A stretch of DNA of 64,000 bases from Deinococcus arboris (GTDB taxonomy: Bacteria; Deinococcota; Deinococci; Deinococcales; Deinococcaceae): NCBI RefSeq assembly GCF_009755355.1, contig NZ_WQLB01000001.1:248001-312000 (forward strand). The letters run 5' to 3'. The notes under the pieces were generated by a model. It ran no database searches. It had not been told where the DNA came from and saw nothing but the letters and a program-made list of their open reading frames with translations. The translations under genes and the position numbers were made by a program. Within the stretch, counting starts at the first letter, position 1. Each line of letters starts with the position of its first letter. This document shows, one piece after another, positions 1-8,904 of this stretch.

Positions 1-236
1 ACGGCCAGATTTAGCGAGCGGGCCAGGGCGCGCGGCAGCACGCAGGCGGCGTCCCGGCCAAAGCGGTCGGTGCCCAGCGGCGCCAGCGGGTGACCCGGCC
101 GCAAAGGGGGCACTATAAAGGCCACGCTGCTGGTCGCCGCCTGCGCCGCTGGCAGCGGAATCAGAGACTGCACCGCACATTCCTGGCGCGGGGCCAGTAA
201 GGCCAGCAGCACCAGGGGCAGCAGAAGCCACCTCAT
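1..236 (-). CDS. Oligopeptide/dipeptide ABC transporter permease, OppC-type (partial)
   Basis: This is the first 78 or so codons of a minus-strand gene that runs off the left edge. The ATG is at 234-236. It opens with a hydrophobic segment (MRWLLLPLVLLALLAP) that fits a first membrane helix. About 50 residues later comes PLGTDRFGRD, the sequence that OppC/DppC permeases carry just before their main membrane domain (PLGTDxxGRD). The protein would form half of an inner-membrane pore for peptide import, paired with the OppB-like permease encoded upstream (370-1164). The stretch between helix and motif is short for the family. Family is fairly sure; substrate is unknown. Confidence 0.7.
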   Translation of the reverse strand, partial: MRWLLLPLVLLALLAPRQECAVQSLIPLPAAQAATSSVAFIVPPLRPGHPLAPLGTDRFGRDAACVLPRALARSLNLA

Positions 237-250
237 ACGGCCTCTGGCCC

Positions 251-270
251 CATCGTTTGTGCCAACGATG
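251..270. promoter_or_regulatory. Short perfect inverted repeat between the two permease genes
   Basis: CATCGTT and AACGATG form a perfect 7-bp inverted repeat around a 6-base loop. It lies in the 133-bp gap between the OppB-like and OppC-like genes. No T-run follows on either strand, so a rho-independent terminator is unlikely. A small mRNA hairpin or an operator is possible. Function is unknown. Confidence 0.3.
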
Positions 271-369
271 AACTCTGAGCAAAGCGAAAAGGAGAGAGAA
301 CGGGTCTCAGGCGTGGCATTTGCACATCGGTTCTTTCCCAATGTGTTGGAACTACAGACGGACCCCGTG

Positions 370-1164
370 TCATTCGGCCCCCACCGGGCGGGGGTCCAGC
401 CGCGCCGCCACGCCCCGCAGGATGACGTGACCCAGGCCGCCCAGCATCAGCAGGGCCAGCAGCGAACTGGAAAACACCATCAGCCGGTCCCCTTCCAGTT
501 GCCCGCTTTCTGAGAACTGCCCCTGCACTGCCAGCGAGACGGTGTCGCCCAGGCCCGGAAAGTGCAGCAGGCCCTCCAGGATGGTCAGTGAAAGCGTGAG
601 GCCCAGGGCGTCCCCGGCCAGCGTGGTCGCCTGCACGGGGCGGGCCACGCCCAGCGCGCGCCGCTGAATCTGGCCTTCCGGAAGACCCATCGCCCGCGCC
701 GTGCGGCTGTGATCGGCCGCCAGCGCCTCCAGGTACGCCGCGCGGGTCTGCACCGCCGCCCGCGCCGCCACTGGCCAGGCCAGGCTGGCGACAATAAAGG
801 TCAGCATCAGCGGGGACCAGGGGGTCAGGGGAAAATCCCAGCCCCGCCAGAGGGTGACGGCCAGCCCCAGCGCCACGCCCAGCAAGAGCAGCAGGAAGGG
901 CGGCACAGTTTCCAGCAGCCACAACAGCCCCAGCGGCGCGCGCCTCAGGCCGGCGGCCAACACCCAGGCCAGCGCCAGGCCGCCCAGCAGATAGGTGCCG
1001 CTCAGCAGTGCCGCCTCGGCGACGGCCGGCAGCACCTCGGGCGACAGGCCTGCCATCAGCGTGGCGGGATAGGTCAGCAGCCGCTCGGGCAGGGGCAGAT
1101 GGCGCTGCACCCCGATCACGAGGACCGCGTGCCAACCCAGCAACGCGAGGAGGCCCAGCCTCAT
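370..1164 (-). CDS. Oligopeptide/dipeptide ABC transporter permease, OppB-type
   Basis: The 264-residue integral membrane protein has about six hydrophobic segments. Near residues 155-205 it carries the OppB/DppB cytoplasmic loop: ARAMGLPEGQIQRRALG, then a hydrophobic run and HFPGLG. The first part is the EAA-like motif that contacts the ATPase; FPGLG is a family hallmark. It is shorter than typical OppB (300-340 residues), lacking much of the usual first periplasmic region. The partner permease starts 133 bp downstream. No ATPase or binding protein is seen here, but a peptide-transporter ATPase lies at 42934-44636. Substrate is unknown. Confidence 0.72.
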   Translation of the reverse strand: MRLGLLALLGWHAVLVIGVQRHLPLPERLLTYPATLMAGLSPEVLPAVAEAALLSGTYLLGGLALAWVLAAGLRRAPLGLLWLLETVPPFLLLLLGVALGLAVTLWRGWDFPLTPWSPLMLTFIVASLAWPVAARAAVQTRAAYLEALAADHSRTARAMGLPEGQIQRRALGVARPVQATTLAGDALGLTLSLTILEGLLHFPGLGDTVSLAVQGQFSESGQLEGDRLMVFSSSLLALLMLGGLGHVILRGVAARLDPRPVGAE

Positions 1165-1302
1165 GTGGAGAAGGAATGGGAGGCTGGCCAGACGCTAAGG
1201 CTCTGGTCCTCTGCCTGGCCGGAAACGTGGGGGCCCAGCGCCCGGAGCGCCGCCATATGGTTTGAGGTCACGCCCTAGCCTACGGGGCGCGGCCCAGGGG
1301 CC

Positions 1303-1653
1303 TCAAGCCGATTGAGCAGATGCCCCCGTCTCGGCCCGGTCCAGTTGGCCCACCACCTTCTCGCTCCAGGTGCGCCCGGCGTCGCCACCCCACAGCAACC
1401 AGGCGATGTAGCCGCGAGAGGGCTTACCGCTTTTGCCGGTTTCGTCCAGATTGTCACCGGCGTGGCGAGGAAAATAGCGGCTGATGTGCCGGGCCTTGCG
1501 CGCCGTGACGGCGCCACCCGCTGCCAGCAGGTGCGCGGTGGCCTCGCCGACTTTCGTGCCGCCGTAGCCGTGTTCCCTCCGCAGCTCCAGACCCCGCTGA
1601 GCATTGGCCTGCACGCCTTTGGGGATGGTCAGGTCAACTTTGGTCTTCGCCAT
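1303..1653 (-). CDS. Small basic hypothetical protein
   Basis: The 116-residue ORF starts MAKTKVDLTIPKGVQ (ATG at 1651-1653). A GTG 26 codons upstream is possible, but its extra residues look non-coding. The middle contains RHISRYFPRHAGDN and the end contains GYIAWLLWGGDAGRTW, a combination I associate with small conserved bacterial or phage-encoded proteins without known function. It is rich in Arg, Lys and Gly and has no membrane segment. It stands alone between the permease genes and divergent hisK. No function is assigned. Confidence 0.55.
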   Translation of the reverse strand: MAKTKVDLTIPKGVQANAQRGLELRREHGYGGTKVGEATAHLLAAGGAVTARKARHISRYFPRHAGDNLDETGKSGKPSRGYIAWLLWGGDAGRTWSEKVVGQLDRAETGASAQSA

Positions 1654-1886
1654 AGGGGCCACCGTGCCAGCCAGGGCCGGGGCAAGCTGTACCCAGGGGC
1701 GCAATCTGAAGAAGACGTGGAGAAGGGTCACTGGCCCTGAATTGCCTTTGCAGGCTGCTCATGGCCGATGAGAACGCCTGCGCGCCAGTCTTTTTGACCG
1801 GAGAGTGGCCTTTCTCCCCGGCCCTCTTGTTCAATTTGTTGCGCGGCACGCCGCCTGACGGCCCCGCGCCCCGTACCCTGTGCCCT

Positions 1887-2672
1887 ATGGCGTCTCCCCT
1901 GTTCGATTCCCACCTGCACACGCCGCTGTGCGGGCATGCCACCGGCACGCCGCGCGAGTACGCCCAGGCGGCCCTGACGGCCGGGCTGGCCGGGCTGTGC
2001 TTTACCGACCACATGCCCATGCCCGCGTGGTACGACGCGCCGTGGCGCATGCGCCGCGACCAGCTGGACGAGTACGTGCAGGAGGTGCGCGCCGTGCAGG
2101 CCGAGTTTGCCGGGCGGCTGGAAGTCAGGCTGGGCCTGGAAGCGGACTTTCACCCCGGCACCGAACGCTTTGTAGAGGACATCTTGGCGGCGTACCCCTG
2201 GGACTACGTGATCGGCAGCGTACATTACCTGGGCGCCTGGGGCTTTGACAACCCCGAATTCGTGGCCGAGTACGAGGCGCGCGACCTGCGCGAGCTCTAC
2301 GCGCAGTATTACGGCCTGGTGGAAGGCGCAGCCCGAAGCGGCCTATTCGACGCCATCGGGCATCTAGACCTGCCCAAGAAGTTCGGGCACCGCGACCCCG
2401 AAGGCTACGCCGCCCTGCACGCGCTGGACGTGGTGGCCGAGCGCGGTCTGGCGCTGGATTTCAACACGGCCGGCTGGCGCAAGCCCGTAGCTGAGGCCTA
2501 CCCGGCCCCCGACCTGACCCGCCTGGCCGCCGAGCGTGGCATTCCCTTCGTGCTGGGCAGCGACGCGCACAAACCGGAAGAGGTAGGGTTTCATTTTGCG
2601 GGGGCCCTGAAGCAGATTCATGACGTGGGCGGGCGCGTGGTGACGTACCAGGGGCGGGTGCGCCATGCTTGA
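1887..2672 (+). CDS. hisK: Histidinol-phosphatase, PHP family (HisK/HisJ type)
   Basis: The 261-residue PHP-superfamily phosphatase would hydrolyse L-histidinol phosphate to histidinol, the penultimate stage of histidine synthesis. Metal-binding PHP motifs are visible: DSHLHTPLCGH at the N-terminus, FTDHMP near residue 45, GLEADF near 90, SVHYLG near 113 and GSDAHKP near 225. The ATG at 1887 was preferred over upstream ATGs because a TACCCT hexamer lies 8 bases before it, a leaderless arrangement. The last 8 bases overlap the start of polX, another PHP protein, so the two are co-transcribed. No other his gene is near. Confidence 0.88.
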   Translation: MASPLFDSHLHTPLCGHATGTPREYAQAALTAGLAGLCFTDHMPMPAWYDAPWRMRRDQLDEYVQEVRAVQAEFAGRLEVRLGLEADFHPGTERFVEDILAAYPWDYVIGSVHYLGAWGFDNPEFVAEYEARDLRELYAQYYGLVEGAARSGLFDAIGHLDLPKKFGHRDPEGYAALHALDVVAERGLALDFNTAGWRKPVAEAYPAPDLTRLAAERGIPFVLGSDAHKPEEVGFHFAGALKQIHDVGGRVVTYQGRVRHA

Positions 2673-4374
2673 GGTCACGCGCAAGGACCTCGTTTCAGTG
2701 CTGAAAACCACCGCTGACCTGCTGGACCTGCTGGGTGTAGGCGACGACCCCTTTCGGGCACAGGCCTTCCGCAGCGCCGCGCGCAGCCTCGAAGCAGTAG
2801 ACACCGAGCCCGAGGCCCTGGTCGCCCGGCAGTTTGTGGGTATTCCCAAAGTGGGCAAGGCGATTGCCGCTGATCTGCTGGCCTACGCTGAGACGGGCGT
2901 CTTTGGCCCCCTGGAAGACGCCGCCAGCCTGATTCCGGCGGGCGTGCTGAGTCTGTTCCGGGTGCGCGGCCTGGGACCAAAGAAGATTCGCGCGCTGTGG
3001 GACGCAGGCATAGATTCGCTGGAGGGTCTGCGCGAGGCCTGCCGCGACGGACGGGTGGCGGCCCTGAAAGGCTTTGGGGCCAAAAGTGCGGCCAGCTTTC
3101 TGGCGGCGGTAGAGTTCGCGCTGGCCTCACAGGAGCGTCAGCACCTGAGCACCGCTGCTGAGGTTGTGGGAGCGCTGTGTGCCCGCCTGAACGGCCTTGA
3201 CCCGCGCCCCAGTGGCGACGTGCGCCGGGGGCTGGACACGGTGCGCGTGGCCCGCGTGACGGTGACGGGCACCCCCGACGACCTGACGGAGCGACTGGGC
3301 GGCCTGGTGGAAGACCTGAGCGCCGTAGAGGGCAAGCCCGTGCTGGCGGGCCGGGTGGACGGCGTACCTGTGGAAGTGGCTTACGCAGAAGCCGCCACAC
3401 GCGGCGCCCTGGACCTGCTGATGGGCGGCAGCGGGCCGTACCGCGAGCAGCTGCGCGCCCAGGCCAGCGCCAGAGGCCTGGACCTGACCGGGCGCGGCCT
3501 GCTACGCGGCGGCCAGCCCCTGTCTACGCCCACCGAGGCCGAGGTGGCAGCGGCTCTGGGCCTCACGCTGCGCCCGGCCGAATACCGCGAGCCCGAGCAT
3601 GATGACCTCTGGACGACCCTCCCGCATCCAGACGAGTTGGTGACAGTGGCCAGCCTGCGCGGCATGCTGCACACCCACTCCACCTGGTCCGACGGGGCGG
3701 CCAGCCTGGCGGATATGGCGCGCGAAACTGTGCGGCTGGGGCACGGCTACCTGGGCACCGGAGACCACTCGCGCGCCGCGCACTACGCGAACGGCCTGAG
3801 CATCGAGCGCCTGCTGGCTCAGCTCAAGGAAGTGCGTGAGTTGCAGGCCGCCGGGCTCCCCCTCGTGGCCGGAGCCGAGGTGGACATTCTGGACGACGGC
3901 TCGCTGGATTATCCCGACGACGTGCTGGAGCAGCTGGACTACGTGGTCGCCAGCGTCCATAGTCTGTTTACCCTGGACGCCGCGCGGCAGACCGAGCGCC
4001 TGATTCACGCGGTCTCGCACCCCCTCGTGACTATCCTGGGGCATCCCACCGGGCGCCTGCTCCTGCGCCGCCCCGGCTACGCCCTGGACCTGGACGCGGT
4101 GCTGGCCGCCTGCGAGCAGAACGGCACCGTGGTCGAAATCAACGCCAACGCCTACCGCCTGGACCTGGACTGGCGGGCAGCTCTGCGCTGGCGTGACCGC
4201 CTGAAGTTCGCCATCAACACCGATGCTCACGTGCCCGCCGGTCTGGCCGACGCGAAATACGGCGTGATGGCGGCGCGCAAGGCGGGGCTGACCCCGGCGC
4301 AGGTGGTCAACACGCTGGAACAAAGCGAGTTCCTGGCATTTGTGGCCGCGCAGCGGGCAGGGCGGAGCAGATAG
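2665..4374 (+). CDS. polX: DNA polymerase/3'-5' exonuclease PolX
   Basis: The 569-residue bacterial PolX has an N-terminal polymerase-beta-like half with helix-hairpin-helix segments (VGIPKVGKAIA near 58, VRGLGPKKIRALWDAG near 100). The C-terminal PHP exonuclease domain starts near 332 (LRGMLHTHSTWSDGA, then TGDHSRAAHYANG, GAEVDIL, INTDAH). The family acts in base-excision and double-strand-break repair, and the Deinococcus member is linked to radiation resistance. Where the family normally shows GSxRRxxxTVxDxD, residues 183-200 read SGDVRRGLDTVRVARVTV, so the catalytic aspartate pair seems absent. The start overlaps the hisK end by 8 bases. A strong terminator follows. Confidence 0.92.
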   Translation: MLEVTRKDLVSVLKTTADLLDLLGVGDDPFRAQAFRSAARSLEAVDTEPEALVARQFVGIPKVGKAIAADLLAYAETGVFGPLEDAASLIPAGVLSLFRVRGLGPKKIRALWDAGIDSLEGLREACRDGRVAALKGFGAKSAASFLAAVEFALASQERQHLSTAAEVVGALCARLNGLDPRPSGDVRRGLDTVRVARVTVTGTPDDLTERLGGLVEDLSAVEGKPVLAGRVDGVPVEVAYAEAATRGALDLLMGGSGPYREQLRAQASARGLDLTGRGLLRGGQPLSTPTEAEVAAALGLTLRPAEYREPEHDDLWTTLPHPDELVTVASLRGMLHTHSTWSDGAASLADMARETVRLGHGYLGTGDHSRAAHYANGLSIERLLAQLKEVRELQAAGLPLVAGAEVDILDDGSLDYPDDVLEQLDYVVASVHSLFTLDAARQTERLIHAVSHPLVTILGHPTGRLLLRRPGYALDLDAVLAACEQNGTVVEINANAYRLDLDWRAALRWRDRLKFAINTDAHVPAGLADAKYGVMAARKAGLTPAQVVNTLEQSEFLAFVAAQRAGRSR

Positions 4375-4385
4375 CCAAAGTTCAC

Positions 4386-4430
4386 AGCGAGAGGGCGCCT
4401 TATGAAGCGGCGCCCTCTCGCTTTTTCTTT
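4386..4430 (+). terminator. Rho-independent terminator after polX
   Basis: A perfect 14-bp stem (AGCGAGAGGGCGCC with its complement at 4409-4422) and a 9-base loop are followed by TTTTTCTTT. It begins 11 bases after the polX stop. The gene on the opposite strand ends at 4429, so transcripts converge here. Confidence 0.9.
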
Positions 4431-4974
4431 ACCAGATGTCCCACATCACACCCAGCCGCCGGGGCTGAGGTTCCAGGGCGTCTGCGGTGTCCAGATCGCC
4501 ACGCAGGGCCAGCCTACAGATCTGCTGTCCAGCACGGCGCCAACGCCGCCGAGAGCTGCGGGTGGAAGCCGCGATGCCGCCCTTCAGGCTTCCGCGCTTC
4601 AACCAGCGGCGGGCCTGCGTCTGCTGGTGACGCGCGGCCGCTTCCTCCAGCGCCCAGGTCATGACGGGGGTACGGTACGGCGCTCCCAGCCGGGTCACAA
4701 CGCCCACCCGGTAGCCGATCACCTGCCGGTGCGGCCTGGGCTTGCGGCAGTACCGCCACACCGGCTCCAGCACCGAACCAGGGTGCCGGGAGGCCACGAC
4801 CTGCGCCTCCGCCCACTGTTCAAAGCACCCCAGTTCACGCCACTTGCGTCGGGGCCAAGCCGCCTGAACTTCCGGCAGCTCTCCGTAGCCCCAAAACGGC
4901 TGAATATGCTGCTGAAGACGACGAGAAACAAGCCGGCGTGTGTGCTGCTCACGCTTCCAGAGACGTCCGCTCAT
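4429..4974 (-). CDS. Highly basic hypothetical protein
   Basis: The 181-residue ORF is very rich in Arg, Gln and Trp and has no membrane segment or recognised motif. Support for its reality: a strong Shine-Dalgarno sequence (GGAGGGGG) 6 bases before the ATG at 4972-4974, and a terminator at its end shared with polX. The charge pattern (SRRLQQHIQPFWGYGE, then RRWLKRGSLKGGI) would suit a nucleic-acid-binding or structural protein, but this is only inference. An SD-led start sets it apart from the leaderless genes around it. Confidence 0.5.
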   Translation of the reverse strand: MSGRLWKREQHTRRLVSRRLQQHIQPFWGYGELPEVQAAWPRRKWRELGCFEQWAEAQVVASRHPGSVLEPVWRYCRKPRPHRQVIGYRVGVVTRLGAPYRTPVMTWALEEAAARHQQTQARRWLKRGSLKGGIAASTRSSRRRWRRAGQQICRLALRGDLDTADALEPQPRRLGVMWDIW

Positions 4975-5356
4975 GGCAGGCCCCCTCCAAAGGGCCTACT
5001 GGGTGTCGTCTCGCCAGGTCATGGTCAGCACCTTATACGCGAGGCTCGCTGAAGGCATGGGCCAACTGGCTGAGCAGGGTTCACCGTGCCTCTGTATGTG
5101 CATTCCCTTTGGGGTAATCGGGCCAGGGCTCTGTTCCCGAGCTGTATCTGACGTGCGGTCGCCTGGGACGGGCAGAACAACACGCGCTCCCTCATGGCCA
5201 GAGGGGGCGCGCTTCAGTCCATGCTGACAGCGGAACCCAGCGCGGTTGAACGAAGGAAACCCTCAGCCGCGCTGGGGCGAACGAAGTGAGTGATCGCAAG
5301 AGCCTACGGCTGCAGTGGAGCGTTCTGTGCCCCTAGGGCGAAACTGGTCGCCGCTG
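4975..5356. other. Intergenic region with two hairpins, no gene seen
   Basis: No convincing ORF, tRNA or known RNA was found. Two stem-loops are visible: 5183-5211 (11-bp stem CGCGCTCCCTC with one G-T pair, 7-base loop) and 5236-5276 (10-bp perfect stem CCCAGCGCGG, 21-base loop). Neither has a clear T-run. They could be 3' structures of the converging FMN reductase transcript or belong to an unannotated small RNA. Confidence 0.35.
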
Positions 5357-5935
5357 TCAGGACGCCGCAGTCGCTTCCCGCGCCGTTTTCAGGGCCGAGG
5401 CCCACCAGTGCAGTTCATCCAGCATGCTCTGGACGCCGGGTTGCAGGTGAGCCATGTCCTCCAGTGCCGCCCCCGCCTGCCAGGCCCCAAAAAAGTCGGC
5501 GCCCTGAATATGTACGCCGGTGCGGATAGGCGCCATCTGAAGTTCCACGGCAATCTGACGCAGCTGCTCAATGGCGCGCGCTGCGCCCACCGAGCCGTAC
5601 CCTACAAACGCGGCGGGCTTCTTGTTCCACTCCACATAAGCGTAGTCCAGTGCATTCTTCAGCACCCCTGTCGGGGCGTGGTTGTACTCGGCGGTCAGGA
5701 AGATATAGCCGTCAAACTCCGCAATCTTTTGCTGCCAGCGCAAGGCGACCTCGTTCTGGGTCGGCGCCCAGAGGTTGGAGGCCACCTCGTCGAAAAAGGG
5801 CATGGGATAGTCGCGCAGGTCCACGAACTCGTACTCAGCGTCGGTGCGCTGTGACACGATGCCGCGCAGCCAGGCGGCCGGCTTGTCAGCAAAACGGGTG
5901 GCGCGGGTGCTGCCAATAATCACGGCGATTTTCAT
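5357..5935 (-). CDS. NADPH-dependent FMN reductase family protein
   Basis: The 192-residue flavodoxin-like protein starts MKIAVIIGSTRATRFADK, whose GSTR segment binds the FMN phosphate. The second family motif is FLTAEYNHAPTGVLKNALDY near residue 80, typical of SsuE/azoreductase-type FMN reductases. It probably transfers electrons from NAD(P)H to FMN or quinone-like substrates in the cytoplasm. The ATG at 5933-5935 has an SD sequence GGAGG 7 bases upstream; the longer 211-residue reading is rejected. An inverted repeat at 5979-5999 may be the operator of a redox or xenobiotic regulator. Family is sure, substrate is not. Confidence 0.88.
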   Translation of the reverse strand: MKIAVIIGSTRATRFADKPAAWLRGIVSQRTDAEYEFVDLRDYPMPFFDEVASNLWAPTQNEVALRWQQKIAEFDGYIFLTAEYNHAPTGVLKNALDYAYVEWNKKPAAFVGYGSVGAARAIEQLRQIAVELQMAPIRTGVHIQGADFFGAWQAGAALEDMAHLQPGVQSMLDELHWWASALKTAREATAAS

Positions 5936-5978
5936 GGTGGGGCCTCCGGGAGCAGGGGAAAGCGGCGAGGAAAAACCC

Positions 5979-5999
5979 ACTTGGCTTTTCAAATCAAGT
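5979..5999. promoter_or_regulatory. Candidate operator upstream of the FMN reductase
   Basis: Arms ACTTG and CAAGT are separated by 11 AT-rich bases, 44-64 bases upstream of the reductase ATG. Spacing and position would suit a dimeric MarR- or HxlR-type repressor site, regulators that commonly control such reductases. No -10 sequence could be fixed, so this is tentative. Confidence 0.3.
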
Positions 6000-6330
6000 C
6001 ATAACCCACAGCAGCCCAGACTGCCAGAGGGGAGGCTTCATGTTTAGAGGCCCAGCACCTCATATGGACGCAGGACTGTCAACTCATGGCGTTTACTGCG
6101 CCATAAAGTTCCTGGCTTCCATCTCACAAGGACTTGACTTCCGCACTCTTTATTCAAAGTCAAATCTATAGACCTCGCCAAGAGGCCCTGCTACTACACC
6201 GTTTAGGTCCGGATGAGGCCCTTGGCGGTGGCTCCACCCGTTCAGTGGCAGCCCCTCGCGCTTCTCGCGTCGTCTACGTCGGCTTATAAGCTTTTGAGGG
6301 TGCAGGCCCCTCCACAAAGGCGACAGGATG
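6000..6330. other. AT-richer intergenic region with inverted repeats
   Basis: No supported gene. Two inverted repeats stand out: ATGGCG/CGCCAT around a 7-base loop at 6086-6104, and TTGACTT/AAGTCAA around 16 bases near 6133-6162. The second overlaps a possible -35 (TTGACT). Base composition is visibly lower in G+C than the flanks. Confidence 0.3.
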
Positions 6331-6337
6331 GCGCCGA

Positions 6338-6457
6338 ATGGCCAACCACCTTGACGAAAGGTGCCGCCGAGACCAGAAGACCCAGGAGCACGCTTTGAAA
6401 GCCGAGCTGCAAGCGACGCAAGACAAACTTCAGGCCACGCGCATGGCCTTTCAGTAG
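6338..6457 (+). CDS. Possible 39-residue coiled-coil ORF or gene remnant
   Basis: A short ORF begins MANHLDER and continues with an Ala/Glu/Gln/Lys-rich heptad pattern (ALKAELQATQDKLQATRM) typical of a coiled coil, ending at TAG 6455-6457. The same frame stays open for about 40 codons after the stop, so this may be the remnant of a longer gene. No SD or promoter is visible. Low confidence. Confidence 0.2.
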   Translation: MANHLDERCRRDQKTQEHALKAELQATQDKLQATRMAFQ

Positions 6458-6525
6458 AGCCAACAGCAGAAGCAACTCGTGCCCAGTGCTGACGTCTACT
6501 CCCCTACTTTCACCCTCCCGACACC

Positions 6526-6569
6526 ACAAAAGTGGGCGGAACGGTTCCCCTCACAGAACCGTCCCGCCC
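6526..6569 (-). terminator. Terminator of the CAP-domain lipoprotein gene
   Basis: On the minus strand GGGCGG-ACGGTTC pairs with GAACCGT-CCGCCC (13 bp with one mismatch, loop of about 8) and is followed by ACTTTTG. It begins 52 bases after the lipoprotein stop codon. Confidence 0.65.
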
Positions 6570-6621
6570 TAGAGTTATCGCGTGCGCCCGGCTTCAACCC
6601 CGGTGCGCAGGCACAGCGCCC

Positions 6622-7209
6622 TTAGCGCGTGCCGAAGTTCTGGACCCAGTAGGTGCCGTAGGGGCTGCCCTGGCGGTAGGTGTAGCCCACGCCCAGTTCC
6701 TTCAGGCCGGGGTCCATCAGGGTCTTGCAGTGGCTGGGGCTGTCAATCCAGCCCTGCACCACGTTCTGCACCGTGTAGCCAGCAGCGATGTTCTCGCCCA
6801 CCTGGCGCCAGCTGCTGTAGCCGGCCGCTTCCATGCGCTGCGCGGGGGTGCGGCCTTCAGGGGTGTTGTGGTCAAAGTAGGCGCGGGCCGCCATGTCGGT
6901 TGCGTGACCACGGGCCGAAGCCGCCAGATAGCCGTTCCAGGTCACAGCGGGCGCGGCGGCAAACGCCTGACCACCGCAGGACCTGGCCTGAGCGCGGGCC
7001 TCGTTGACTTCCTTCAGGACCTGGGCTTCCTGGGCGCTCATGGTCTGGTCGCCTGCGCTGGGCACACTGCCCCCCTGACCGCCCGTCGAGCCGCTGCTGC
7101 CCACGGCCGGTGCGGGGACCGTGCTGGCGCTGGGGGTACTGGGTGCGCCGCCACAGGAGGCCAGCAGCAGGCTAAAGGGAATCAGGATGGTCAGGGCAGT
7201 CTTGGTCAT
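6622..7209 (-). CDS. CAP/SCP-domain lipoprotein
   Basis: The 195-residue protein starts with a lipoprotein signal peptide (MTKTALTILIPFSLLLASC), with Cys19 as the likely lipidated residue. A Ser/Pro/Gly-rich linker runs to about residue 55. The C-terminal CAP domain shows NEARAQ, DMAARAYFDHNTPEGRTPAQRM, VGENIAAGY, WIDSPSHCKTLMDP and GTYWVQNFG, the standard conserved blocks including the two His of the CAP cavity. It would be tethered to the cell envelope; role unknown. AAAGGA precedes the ATG by 7 bases. A GTACC/GGTAC inverted repeat at 7252-7266 lies in its upstream region. Confidence 0.88.
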   Translation of the reverse strand: MTKTALTILIPFSLLLASCGGAPSTPSASTVPAPAVGSSGSTGGQGGSVPSAGDQTMSAQEAQVLKEVNEARAQARSCGGQAFAAAPAVTWNGYLAASARGHATDMAARAYFDHNTPEGRTPAQRMEAAGYSSWRQVGENIAAGYTVQNVVQGWIDSPSHCKTLMDPGLKELGVGYTYRQGSPYGTYWVQNFGTR

Positions 7210-7509
7210 GTGAGGGTCCTTTGTCGCTGTCAGTCACCTGAAGCGGTTGAAGTACCCTCACGGTACAAATCTGCTCCTTTCATGCCGCTCACTCCCAGCA
7301 ACATGAACGTCTTTAGCCTGCTACCAAGCCTCCCCTCTCCTCTGACCAGGGCAAGAAAGAGTGTCCTCGAGCCGCTTTTCTCTCCTGGCACCATGCACCG
7401 ACAAAGGCAGCCCCCCCGGCGGGGGCACGCCAGGGGGTGAGGAGGGGCAGAGTTTTGAAGGCAGGGCGCTGTCAGAGTTCTGTGACAAGGCTCAGCACCG
7501 CGCCAAGCC
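7210..7509. other. Intergenic region, regulatory only
   Basis: 300 bases without a supportable gene. It holds the upstream region of the lipoprotein gene, including GTACC-CTCAC-GGTAC at 7252-7266, which could be an operator or overlap a -10 (TACCGT on the minus strand). The G-rich part near 7410-7445 has no clear role. Confidence 0.4.
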
Positions 7510-8673
<1,164 letters not shown>

Positions 8674-8904
8674 TCGGAAACCTCCGTGCGGCCCGGCGCC
8701 TTGTGCAGCGCCGGCCTCACCCTGCCAGAAACAGGCATAACGCCATGATACGTGAGAACGCCGACAAACCGGGTGAAGTGGCCGTGAGAGGGCCAGGAGC
8801 CGCAGAAGCTGAGCATAGACCGCAGTGTTCTGCGCCCCGGTGACGCCGGTCTGATGAAGCCCGCCGCAGCGCCGGGTGAGACCAGAGGGCGGTACAGTCG
8901 GGGC

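Noticed and set aside
233..1135. 300-codon minus-strand ORF overlapping the OppB-like gene
   Set aside because: Pro/Gly/Ala/Arg-rich chance frame; the overlapping frame has the permease motifs.
4975..5356. Possible 4.5S/SRP or other structural RNA
   Set aside because: The conserved GGAAGCAGC-type loop is absent and the two hairpins are unconnected.
5988..6004. Possible radiation/desiccation response motif upstream of the FMN reductase
   Set aside because: Only about 9 of 17 positions match the Deinococcus RDRM consensus (TTATG matches, the right half does not).
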